Source: Polynucleobacter sp. SHI8 (GTDB lineage Bacteria > Pseudomonadota > Gammaproteobacteria > Burkholderiales > Burkholderiaceae). From it: DNA of 64,000 nucleotides. The position numbers and the translations under genes are program-made. Under the pieces are notes generated by a model. The model had not been told where the DNA came from, searched no databases, and saw nothing but the letters and a program-made list of their open reading frames with translations. Shown here piece after piece: positions 54,068 through 61,118 of this stretch. Each line of letters starts with the position of its first letter. Positions within the stretch are counted from its first letter, which is position 1. The stretch covers positions 1,054,001 through 1,118,000 of the forward strand of contig NZ_AP027204.1 in NCBI RefSeq assembly GCF_027944005.1, read 5' to 3'.

Positions 54068-55477
54068 CTAAAGCAAAACCTTATGAGGGTTGAGGAGGTT
54101 TTGTGGATCTAGTGCTTGCTTAATATTCTGCATCATTTGATAAGCAACTTGCCCACGATGATTCTGAAGATCATTTCTTTTTAATTGACCGATGCCATGT
54201 TCAGCCGAGATGGAACCTTGATACTTTTTTATTTGCGCATAAACGATGCGATGGATTTCATCCTCATTCATTTTTAAAAAACCTTTATCTGAACCGATTG
54301 GTGCGCACATATTGAAGTGCAGATTAACATCGCCAAAGTGACCAAAATTAATGATTCGAATGCCGGGGAAATTTCTAGAGAGTAAATCGCAAGTATGCGT
54401 AATAAAGTCACCAATTTTTGAAATCTCAAAAGAGATATCAAATTTAATATTTGCATCTTCTTTAGCTTGAGCAAGAGTGATGTGTTCTCTGATACCCCAA
54501 AATTGTTTGACTTGAGTCAGTGATGTTGAAATGACTACATCTTGGATGAGATCTTTTTCAAGGGCTTTTCCAAGAATATCTTCAAATATTTGAGAGGCCC
54601 GAGATTCTGTTGAGAACTCAGCTAGTTCAATGAGTAAAGTATGACTAGATAGTTGAAATACTGGATTGGCAAATTGTGGAAAATGGTGAACAGTTAAATC
54701 AAGTGATTCCCTTGACATCATCTCGAAAGCGCATAGCTCATTAGCTGCTTTTCTTTGTAGCTCTTGCAATAAATTGACCATGACTGAGTAATCATTGATT
54801 GCAATCAGTGCGGCACAACGGTTGATCGGAGCAGGATAGAGTTTGATTACAGCGGCAGTAATAATCCCCAAAGTACCTTCAGAGCCAATCAATAAATTAC
54901 GTAAATCGTAGCCCGTATTATCTTTACGAAGACCACGAAGACTATGAAGTATCTCACCTGAAGCAGTTACCACCTCTATCCCTAAACATAAATCTCGCAT
55001 ATTGCCATAGCGCAGGACATTAATACCGCCTGCATTGGTGGCAAGATTGCCACCAATCGTACAACTTCCTTCAGCAGCTAAACTTAATGGAAACAAAGAG
55101 CCTAATTCAGATGCTTTTTCTTGGATTGTTTGAAGAATACAACCCGCCTCAACGGTCATCGTTTGGTTTTCTAGATCAACTGATCTGATTTGGTTCAGGC
55201 GTTTGAGTGAAAGAATAATTTGCTGACCAATAGGTTCAGGAGTTGCGCTGCCAGTTAAATTGGTATTACCGCCTTGAGGAATAATTGCGATGGAATGTTT
55301 GATACATAACTGAACAATCAATTGAACATCTGCAGTAGTTTTAGGAAAAACAACTGCAAGAGCAGTACCTTGAAAAATTCCACGCCAATCCGAGAGGTAA
55401 GGTTTCGTTTCGTTTGGGTCAGTCATGACACCCGAAGGACCTAAAATATCAATTAATTTTTGGATAAAATTCGTCAT
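54068..55477 (-). CDS. FAD-linked 2-hydroxyacid dehydrogenase (GlcD/DLD type)
   Basis: 469 residues of the FAD_binding_4 plus FAD-oxidase_C family (GlcD, D-lactate or D-2-hydroxyglutarate dehydrogenase-like). The FAD domain shows VVFPKTTADVQLIVQLC, IIPQGGNTNLTGSATP, GSCTIGGNLATNAGGINVLRYG and GSEGTLGIITAAVIKLYP. The C-terminal domain has NFGHFGDVNLHFN (metal-binding His) and SAEHGIGQLKRN. It oxidises a D-2-hydroxy acid and passes electrons onward. The exact substrate is unknown. It is monocistronic and converges on a Bug gene. Confidence 0.92.
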   Translation of the reverse strand: MTNFIQKLIDILGPSGVMTDPNETKPYLSDWRGIFQGTALAVVFPKTTADVQLIVQLCIKHSIAIIPQGGNTNLTGSATPEPIGQQIILSLKRLNQIRSVDLENQTMTVEAGCILQTIQEKASELGSLFPLSLAAEGSCTIGGNLATNAGGINVLRYGNMRDLCLGIEVVTASGEILHSLRGLRKDNTGYDLRNLLIGSEGTLGIITAAVIKLYPAPINRCAALIAINDYSVMVNLLQELQRKAANELCAFEMMSRESLDLTVHHFPQFANPVFQLSSHTLLIELAEFSTESRASQIFEDILGKALEKDLIQDVVISTSLTQVKQFWGIREHITLAQAKEDANIKFDISFEISKIGDFITHTCDLLSRNFPGIRIINFGHFGDVNLHFNMCAPIGSDKGFLKMNEDEIHRIVYAQIKKYQGSISAEHGIGQLKRNDLQNHRGQVAYQMMQNIKQALDPQNLLNPHKVLL

Positions 55478-55549
55478 GAATTACTTTCTTTATTAAGATA
55501 TCCATATTGACACAAATTTATCACTGACCACATATGAAGGTTTGATTTT

Positions 55550-56329
55550 ATGAAAATACCTCACCTTTATTTGAATACTTTCAAAGTATCTATTTTGTTC
55601 ATTCTCTTTATTGCTGTACAGCACACCCTAGCAAATAGCCCGCCAAAGTCCAGCATACCATTGGTACAGATTGGTAATTTGTCATGGGATCAGTCTGAGA
55701 TGACGATCAAGGATGTTCAGATTTTTGCAAGCGCAACCGGTTTTATTAGTCAAGCCGAAAAAAATGGTGGAGGACTATCGTATGAGGCAGGATTTGTTAA
55801 AAAACCGGGTTGGACCTGGAAAACTCCTTATGGAGTATCGGCAAATGAACATGAACCTGCGGTTCACCTCAATCAAAATGAAGCAGAAAAGATTTGCCGA
55901 TTCTTCGGCAAAAGATTACCTACAGATGATGAGTGGACTTCTGCGGCATTTTTAGAACAAAGACCTAACCCTCCAGCAGGGTTTGTGAAAGGTCAACGCT
56001 ATCCATATCCTGGAGGGAGTAATCCCCTGAATGCCCATTGTTTAAATGGTTGTGGAAACTATCAAGGACTTGCACCCCTTGGTGCATTAAATAGAGGAAC
56101 TGGACATGTACTAACAAAAACCACCCTACCTGGAGTGAATGGCTTATTTGATATGGGGGGGAATGTTTGGGAGTGGACGTCGACGCAACGTAATGGCGGC
56201 TATATCACTCGTAGAGCATCTTGGTGGTATGGGCCAGAAAGACAACAAGAAGCAGATATTGAATCGAAGTCAGCTGATATTGCCGTGGTGTATATCGGCT
56301 TTCGGTGTGTGGCAGATAAAAATCCTTGA
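55550..56329 (+). CDS. exported SUMF1/FGE-sulfatase domain protein
   Basis: 259 residues. A Sec signal (to about residue 28) precedes a SUMF1-type domain: PAVHLNQNEAEKICRFFGKRLPTDDEW, GNYQGLAPLG, GVNGLFDMGGNVWEWTS and the C-terminal IGFRCVADKNP. The active-site Cys pair of true formylglycine-generating enzymes is not in the RxAxR region (YITRRASWWYGPERQQ), so it is probably a structural or ligand-binding member. Its TGA stop lies in the terminal sequence of the adjacent TnpB element, so the original C-terminus may have been altered by insertion. Confidence 0.85.
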   Translation: MKIPHLYLNTFKVSILFILFIAVQHTLANSPPKSSIPLVQIGNLSWDQSEMTIKDVQIFASATGFISQAEKNGGGLSYEAGFVKKPGWTWKTPYGVSANEHEPAVHLNQNEAEKICRFFGKRLPTDDEWTSAAFLEQRPNPPAGFVKGQRYPYPGGSNPLNAHCLNGCGNYQGLAPLGALNRGTGHVLTKTTLPGVNGLFDMGGNVWEWTSTQRNGGYITRRASWWYGPERQQEADIESKSADIAVVYIGFRCVADKNP

Positions 56330-56335
56330 CATCCT

Positions 56336-56355
56336 CCCCGCCCTAAAGGACGGGG
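56336..56355 (-). repeat. right-end hairpin / likely omega-RNA 3' region
   Basis: CCCCG-CCC-TAAA-GGA-CGGGG forms an imperfect 7-8-bp stem at the end of tnpB, overlapping its last codons. In this family the RNA guide is encoded over the tnpB 3' end, and the guide would read leftward into the SUMF1 stop region. Confidence 0.6.
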
Positions 56356-57401
56356 ATTCCTACCGCTAGACGTTCATGTCCGAACGCAAGAATATTGAGA
56401 GCTCCATTGATGTCCCTGTCGTGAACAGATCCACAATGACACTTCCAACTTCTCTTATTCAAATCAGCTCTACCTTTCGGACTATTGTCGGAGATTTCTC
56501 CGCAACTCGAACAGATTTGGCTTGAATACGCTTCATTCACTTCCTCAAATATCACGCCAGCCTGACGGCTTTTATATACCAACATGGTTTTGAGTGATGA
56601 CCATCCAGCGTCTAGCGTAGATTTAGCCATCTTCGTTTTTACTAATTGACTGCTTGATACATTCCCGACAAATATTGCGCCATACTCTTTGGTGAGCATG
56701 GTACTAAATTTATGTAACTCATCCTTGCGACGATTTTTAATCTTCGCATGAATGTTTTTTACCTCTAACTTTTTATTCGCTCGTTGAGTAACTGCCAAGG
56801 CATCTTCTAACTTACGGTAGTTTCTACCTTCAAGACGTTGCCCATCACTAGTTACAGCGCACTCCTTTAAACCGAGGTCAATACCAACAGACTTGGATGC
56901 CTCATTGGCTTTTAGTTTGACTTTCACTGTTGTATTGAAATACCAACGACCTCTAGAATCTTCACAGAACGATCCGGTACCAAGTTCGTAATTTGAGAGT
57001 CCGTAAGAGTCCCAAAGACTGATTGCTTTTCCTTGGTAGTGAACCTGTCCATTTTTATATTTGATAGCAGACTTCTTGAATGGAATCCATCCTAGTGAGC
57101 GTTGAGAACCATGAGACTTTCTCCATCGCAATTTTACTTTTCTGAATTGTTTTCTACGCGTTACAAATTCCTCATTAACCGCTTGGACTGATTGGCTATG
57201 CAAACTCAAGCCTTCTTTTGTTGCACCAGTAGTGTATTGGCTTAAATCGTAAGCCGAAAAGAATTTGCCTGTTTTTTTGGTATGAGTATAGGACAAGTCA
57301 TTAACGAAATTCCATATGAAATTAACTTCCTTACTTTGAGAGAGTAGGAATTTTGCGTGCTTATCCTTAACGCGTAATGAAAGGGTTTTTGTCATTACCA
57401 T
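56343..57401 (-). CDS. tnpB: RNA-guided endonuclease TnpB family protein
   Basis: 352 residues, OrfB/TnpB of IS200/IS605. An N-terminal helix-turn-helix region precedes the RuvC core: Asp175 in VGIDLGLKE, then IFVGNVSSSQL (243-253), where classic TnpB has a catalytic Glu but this one has Gly246-Asn247. A zinc finger CSSC...CHC (297-300, 321-323) and Asp330 in HDRDINGALNI complete it. The Glu may come from another position (Glu286, 287 or 290), or the nuclease may be inactive. The length is complete and the frame intact. Confidence 0.92.
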   Translation of the reverse strand: MVMTKTLSLRVKDKHAKFLLSQSKEVNFIWNFVNDLSYTHTKKTGKFFSAYDLSQYTTGATKEGLSLHSQSVQAVNEEFVTRRKQFRKVKLRWRKSHGSQRSLGWIPFKKSAIKYKNGQVHYQGKAISLWDSYGLSNYELGTGSFCEDSRGRWYFNTTVKVKLKANEASKSVGIDLGLKECAVTSDGQRLEGRNYRKLEDALAVTQRANKKLEVKNIHAKIKNRRKDELHKFSTMLTKEYGAIFVGNVSSSQLVKTKMAKSTLDAGWSSLKTMLVYKSRQAGVIFEEVNEAYSSQICSSCGEISDNSPKGRADLNKRSWKCHCGSVHDRDINGALNILAFGHERLAVGIPVL

Positions 57402-57454
57402 ATACTGTATATTTTAACAGTGCAGACCTTAAATATCAACATTTACATCATTTT

Positions 57455-57496
57455 ACGTCACTTATCCCCCAGCTAAAGCAAGGGGTTTTGTGACGT
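57455..57496. repeat. left-end hairpin of the IS element
   Basis: ACGTCAC (57455-57461) and GTGACGT (57490-57496) are perfect inverted repeats enclosing an inner CCCC/GGGG stem with AGCTAAAGCAA between. This large composite hairpin is typical of an IS605-type subterminal structure and marks the tnpB-proximal end. Confidence 0.6.
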
Positions 57497-57559
57497 GTTT
57501 TGGATAAAAACTAAGTTATAAGATAATAAGAAAACAATCTAAAAAAGTGCTGACTTACA

Positions 57560-57573
57560 ACATATTTATATGT
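57560..57573. promoter_or_regulatory. inverted repeat upstream of fccA
   Basis: ACATAT-TT-ATATGT is a perfect 6-bp dyad, 50-63 nt upstream of the fccA start. ArsR-type sulfide sensors bind A+T-rich dyads of this sort upstream of sulfide-oxidation genes, but no such regulator is in the window. Confidence 0.25.
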
Positions 57574-57622
57574 CGATGCAGATTAATATATCTATCTAAA
57601 AATAAAGTTTTAAAGGTAAAAA

Positions 57623-57958
57623 ATGAATTTAAAAAAATATAAGTTGGTTCAGGCATTCTTCATCACAAGTTTTAGCATGCTTTTTTTGAATATTACTGTA
57701 ATGGCGCAAACCAAATCTGCTCAAGAACTTTATCAAAGAGGTCTTGCGGCCACTTGTGCCAATTGCCATGGAACAGAGGGCAAGGGTCAAGAAAACGCTA
57801 GTATGCCTAAAATAGATCAGTTAACAAGTGAGCAGATATTGACTCAGTTAAAAGCATTTAAAAGTGGGGCTAGAACAGGTACCATCATGCCGCAGTTAGC
57901 AAAAGGCTATACCGATGAGCAAATACAAACGATTGCCGATTATCTCGGTAAAAAATAA
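57623..57958 (+). CDS. fccA: cytochrome c subunit of sulfide dehydrogenase
   Basis: 111 residues with a Sec signal (to about residue 28, VMAQ). One heme-binding motif CANCH (45-49) and a probable axial Met89 in GTIMPQLAKGY make it a monoheme class I cytochrome c. Start after AAAGG. It lies 15 nt before the flavoprotein gene and is the expected partner that accepts electrons from sulfide oxidation. Allochromatium FccA is diheme; the monoheme form resembles SoxE-type subunits. Confidence 0.87.
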   Translation: MNLKKYKLVQAFFITSFSMLFLNITVMAQTKSAQELYQRGLAATCANCHGTEGKGQENASMPKIDQLTSEQILTQLKAFKSGARTGTIMPQLAKGYTDEQIQTIADYLGKK

Positions 57959-57973
57959 TAAAAAGGAATCGCT

Positions 57974-59239
57974 ATGGATCGCCGATATTTTTTAGGAACG
58001 CTTGGTGCACTTGCTGCTTACCCATCGATAGGAAGTGCTGCGAGTTTAAATAAAGCAGAAATTGTTGTTGTTGGAGGAGGGTATGGCGGCGCAACTGCAG
58101 CTAAATACCTACGACTGTTTTCCAATTACACGGCAAAAGTAACCCTGATTGAACCTAATGCGCAGTTTGTTTCTTGTCCATTATCTAATTTAGTTGTGGG
58201 TGGCTCAAGATCAATTGGTGATCTCACATCTTCGTATGCTAATTTAAAGACTCGTCATGGAGTTAAAGTCATCAAAGATTATGTTGCTTCCATTGATCGT
58301 GATAAAAAGACACTCAAACTCGCGTCTGGGAGTACAGTGAAGTTCGATAAACTCCTTTTATCTCCCGGCGTGAGTATGATGACTGACAAAATTGAAGGTC
58401 TTGCCAGTGCTAATCAATCTGGTGCAACTATTCAAGCTTGGAAAGCGGGAGCGGATACTGTTGCGCTTCATCAACAATTAGCAGCGATGGAAGACGGTGG
58501 AGTGTTTGCGATCAGTATCCCACTTGCGCCTTATCGTTGCCCTCCAGGCCCCTATGAGCGAGCGTGTCAGGTTGCGAGTTATTTTAAAAAATATAAACCC
58601 AAGTCCAAGATCCTTATTTTAGATGCGAATCAAGATATCGTATCTAAACCTGCGCTATTTAAAAAAGCTTGGGCAGAAGAGTATCCTGGCATGATTGAAT
58701 ATCGCCCACAATTTAACGTTACTGAAGTTGATGGTAAAACAAAGACCATCAAGTTTGAAGTGCAAGAGGATATCAAAGCGGATGTTTTGAATATTTTGCC
58801 ACCTATGCGCGCTGGAGATATTGCAGTCAATGCAGGAATTGCAAATGCGAATGGTCGTTGGGCTGAAGTGAACTTTTTGAACTTTGAATCAACTTCTGCG
58901 AAAGATATTCATGTGCTTGGGGACTCTATTCAAATTGCGCCTCTCATGCCTAAATCAGGGCATATGGCCAACTCCCATGCCAAAGTTGCAGCTGCTGCAA
59001 TTGTTGCTGAACTCAACGGCTGGGATATTAATCCAGCACCAGTTTTAACCAATACTTGTTACAGCTTTATTGATGCTCAAAAGGTGGTGCATGTGGCCAG
59101 TGTTCATCAATATAATCCAGCTGAGAAAACATTTAAAACTGTTCCAGGCTCTGGAGGGTTGTCACCTGAACCTAGTGTTTTAGAGGGAGTATATGCATGG
59201 GGTTGGGCTCGAAATATTTGGGCGGATAGTTTAGGTTAA
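57974..59239 (+). CDS. fccB: flavocytochrome c sulfide dehydrogenase, flavin subunit
   Basis: 421 residues, periplasmic, with a Tat signal (MDRRYFLGTLGAL). The FAD fold is IVVVGGGYGGATAAKYL (about 30-46). The redox cysteines expected for FccB/SoxF are present at Cys189 in YRCPPGPYERA and Cys362 in NTCYSF. VSCPLSNLVVGG and HVLGDSIQIAPLMPKSGHMAN are further family blocks. It oxidises sulfide to sulfur or polysulfide and reduces the preceding cytochrome. Ends at a strong terminator. No other sox or sqr genes are near. Confidence 0.93.
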   Translation: MDRRYFLGTLGALAAYPSIGSAASLNKAEIVVVGGGYGGATAAKYLRLFSNYTAKVTLIEPNAQFVSCPLSNLVVGGSRSIGDLTSSYANLKTRHGVKVIKDYVASIDRDKKTLKLASGSTVKFDKLLLSPGVSMMTDKIEGLASANQSGATIQAWKAGADTVALHQQLAAMEDGGVFAISIPLAPYRCPPGPYERACQVASYFKKYKPKSKILILDANQDIVSKPALFKKAWAEEYPGMIEYRPQFNVTEVDGKTKTIKFEVQEDIKADVLNILPPMRAGDIAVNAGIANANGRWAEVNFLNFESTSAKDIHVLGDSIQIAPLMPKSGHMANSHAKVAAAAIVAELNGWDINPAPVLTNTCYSFIDAQKVVHVASVHQYNPAEKTFKTVPGSGGLSPEPSVLEGVYAWGWARNIWADSLG

Positions 59240-59250
59240 TTGATTGTTCA

Positions 59251-59277
59251 ATGGGCAGCATAGCTGCCCATTTTTTT
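59251..59277 (+). terminator. rho-independent terminator of fccAB
   Basis: ATGGGCAGC-ATA-GCTGCCCAT is a perfect 9-bp stem with a 3-nt loop running into seven T, 11 nt after the fccB stop. Confidence 0.93.
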
Positions 59278-59292
59278 GCTGAGGGGGAATTC

Positions 59293-60009
59293 TTAACCCT
59301 TAGGCATGAGTTCTAATATTTTCCCGCTACCAATTATTTTCTCAGTACCATGACACGCTTGAATTGCAGCCCAGATAGCAGCTTGATTGGTTGAGACTAT
59401 CGTGCAGTCGTATTTTTTCTCCCAGGCATCAATGTGCTCCATGATTTGATATGCCCCTCCTGCGAGAATAATGGCATCTGGTTTAGTTGCTGCCAGTTTT
59501 GCAATCGCTTTTTCTGCAGGTTCAGGACCGAGTTCAATAATTTTTTTCACGTCCGTTAGGTTAAAAAAATCAACGGAGGTGATTTCTACACCATGAATTT
59601 TTCTAAAGTATGCTTTGGCATTTGTTGCCAAACTACTGTTATATGGTGAAAGCATTGCGACATTCTTTGCTCCGATTGCTCTTAAGATTCTTCCAATAGA
59701 ATGCGCAGTAGTTACTGCAGGCACTCCTGAAATTTCCGTAATTCTTTGAACAATATCAGCATCGTAGTTTTCTGGACCATAAAGACTTGCGGCAGTTTGT
59801 AAGAGGATGATTACCTCAGGTTTAATCGTGCCAATTAATTCTGTTTGATAGTTGATATCTGCATCGTGTTCTTTCCAGCCAATTTCATCGACAGAGCTCA
59901 CTTTTACACGTGAGATAAAGAGCTGATAATTTTTTGGTAGAACACGGTTGAATTCAATTTCTACTGCAATGTTAGTGGCAGGTAATAACATGCCGATGCG
60001 ATGAATCAT
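59293..60009 (-). CDS. maleate isomerase-like / Asp-Glu racemase superfamily protein
   Basis: 238 residues. The opening RIGMLLPATNIAVEIEFNRVLP matches the maleate cis-trans isomerase / arylmalonate decarboxylase group, as do the mid and late blocks (AHSIGRILRAIGAKNVAMLSPY, VSTNQAAIWAAIQ). Both catalytic Cys positions of the family are replaced: LLQTAASL (70-76) and LAGGAYQI (182-189) stand where CTSGS and SCT are expected. Its reaction is therefore unknown. The upstream Bug gene is 17 nt away on the same strand, suggesting transport and conversion of a dicarboxylic or malonic acid. Confidence 0.82.
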   Translation of the reverse strand: MIHRIGMLLPATNIAVEIEFNRVLPKNYQLFISRVKVSSVDEIGWKEHDADINYQTELIGTIKPEVIILLQTAASLYGPENYDADIVQRITEISGVPAVTTAHSIGRILRAIGAKNVAMLSPYNSSLATNAKAYFRKIHGVEITSVDFFNLTDVKKIIELGPEPAEKAIAKLAATKPDAIILAGGAYQIMEHIDAWEKKYDCTIVSTNQAAIWAAIQACHGTEKIIGSGKILELMPKG

Positions 60010-60026
60010 ATGAAGTCCTGATGAGA

Positions 60027-61001
60027 TTAATTAACTTTTATATTTGCTGCTTTAACAACTTTTTGCCAAGTATTTGATTCTTTATTGATTAAATTTTTTA
60101 ATTCCTCAGGAGAGCTACCAATAGGTCTAGCTCCTGCCTTTGATAGGCTGGCACGATTCTCTGGTTTTGCAAGAGCTTTTACGAAAGCTTCATTGAGTCT
60201 CTTAACAACAATATCAGGTGTGCCTGTTGGCACCACAATACCGATCCAATCAGACATGTCAAAGTCTTTTACTCCAGATTGATCAACCGTCGGCACTTCC
60301 GGTAAGCTCTCATCGCGATCCAAGGTTGTTACGGCTAAAGGTATTAAGCGGTTCGAACGGATTTGTTGAATCGCTGATGGAACGGCAGCAAACTGAAGTT
60401 GGGTAACATTACCCAAAATTGCCGCAGTGGCCTCACCACCACTTTTATACGGGATGTGCGTTAATTTTGTACCTGTAGAGTATTCGAATAAGGCGCCTGC
60501 CAAATGCGGTGCACTTGCGTTTCCGGCGGATCCATAGTTGATCGCTTCAGGATTTTTCTTTGCGTACTCAATTAATTCCTTGATACTTCGAACCGGAAAT
60601 TGCGGATTTACAATCACCACTAGAGGAACTTTTCCTACCAGACATACTGGAGTTAAATCTTTTTGTGTGTCAAATGGCATTTTACTGATAACAAACGGGT
60701 TTGCTCCAAATGCTGTATTGGCAACACCTAATGTGTAACCATCAGGTTTAGATTTGGCAACAAGGTCCATGCCAATGGTTGCCCCTCCACCAGGACGATT
60801 TTCGACAATGACACTTTGACCTAACTCTTCTGAAAGAGAAGGAGCTAATAGGCGCATGACGACATCATTGGATCCACCAGGAGCGAAGGGTACAATTATT
60901 TTAATAGGTTTATTCGGAAATTCATTGGCATTGACATGCCAAGAATTGGTTGTGAATATGACAGAAAGGCAAAGCACAAAACTTTTTAAGAATTGAGTCA
61001 T
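60027..61001 (-). CDS. Bug/TctC family substrate-binding protein
   Basis: 324 residues from ATG 61001, preceded by AAGGAG; a longer frame to 61049 has no support. Signal peptide to about residue 25 (HVNANE). Core blocks are IKIIVPFAPGGSNDVVMRLLA, VIVENRPGGGATIGMDLVAK, IPYKSGGEATAAILGNV and DFDMSDWIGIVVPTG. It is followed by the racemase-like gene and divergent from the ThDP enzyme gene (117 nt between starts), so the three may share a regulator and a substrate. Confidence 0.94.
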   Translation of the reverse strand: MTQFLKSFVLCLSVIFTTNSWHVNANEFPNKPIKIIVPFAPGGSNDVVMRLLAPSLSEELGQSVIVENRPGGGATIGMDLVAKSKPDGYTLGVANTAFGANPFVISKMPFDTQKDLTPVCLVGKVPLVVIVNPQFPVRSIKELIEYAKKNPEAINYGSAGNASAPHLAGALFEYSTGTKLTHIPYKSGGEATAAILGNVTQLQFAAVPSAIQQIRSNRLIPLAVTTLDRDESLPEVPTVDQSGVKDFDMSDWIGIVVPTGTPDIVVKRLNEAFVKALAKPENRASLSKAGARPIGSSPEELKNLINKESNTWQKVVKAANIKVN

Positions 61002-61118
61002 TAGTGTCTCCTTGTTATGCATGTAGATTAACATAGAAGAAATATGCAATTCCTTTTTATAATGAATTTTTTATAAAATAAGTTATGCTGATATGAATAT
61101 AAAAAATATGGAGATACG

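Larger units (their letters stand above)
56329..57496 (-). mobile_element. TnpB-only IS200/IS605-type insertion sequence
   Basis: One tnpB gene on the minus strand with a terminal hairpin on either side. No TnpA (Y1 transposase) gene is present, so the element is IS1341-like and non-autonomous. The tnpB-distal end contains the widespread TTGACATCC...CCCCG end motif, and the tnpB-proximal end has a TCCCCCAGCTAAAGC hairpin. Exact borders are estimates. It lies between the SUMF1 gene and fccA. Confidence 0.8.

Noticed and set aside
54074..54103. CAAAACCT/AGGTTTTG inverted repeat at the end of the FAD-linked dehydrogenase gene
   Set aside because: It lies within codons of the gene and has a 14-nt loop without a following T-run; not convincing as a terminator.
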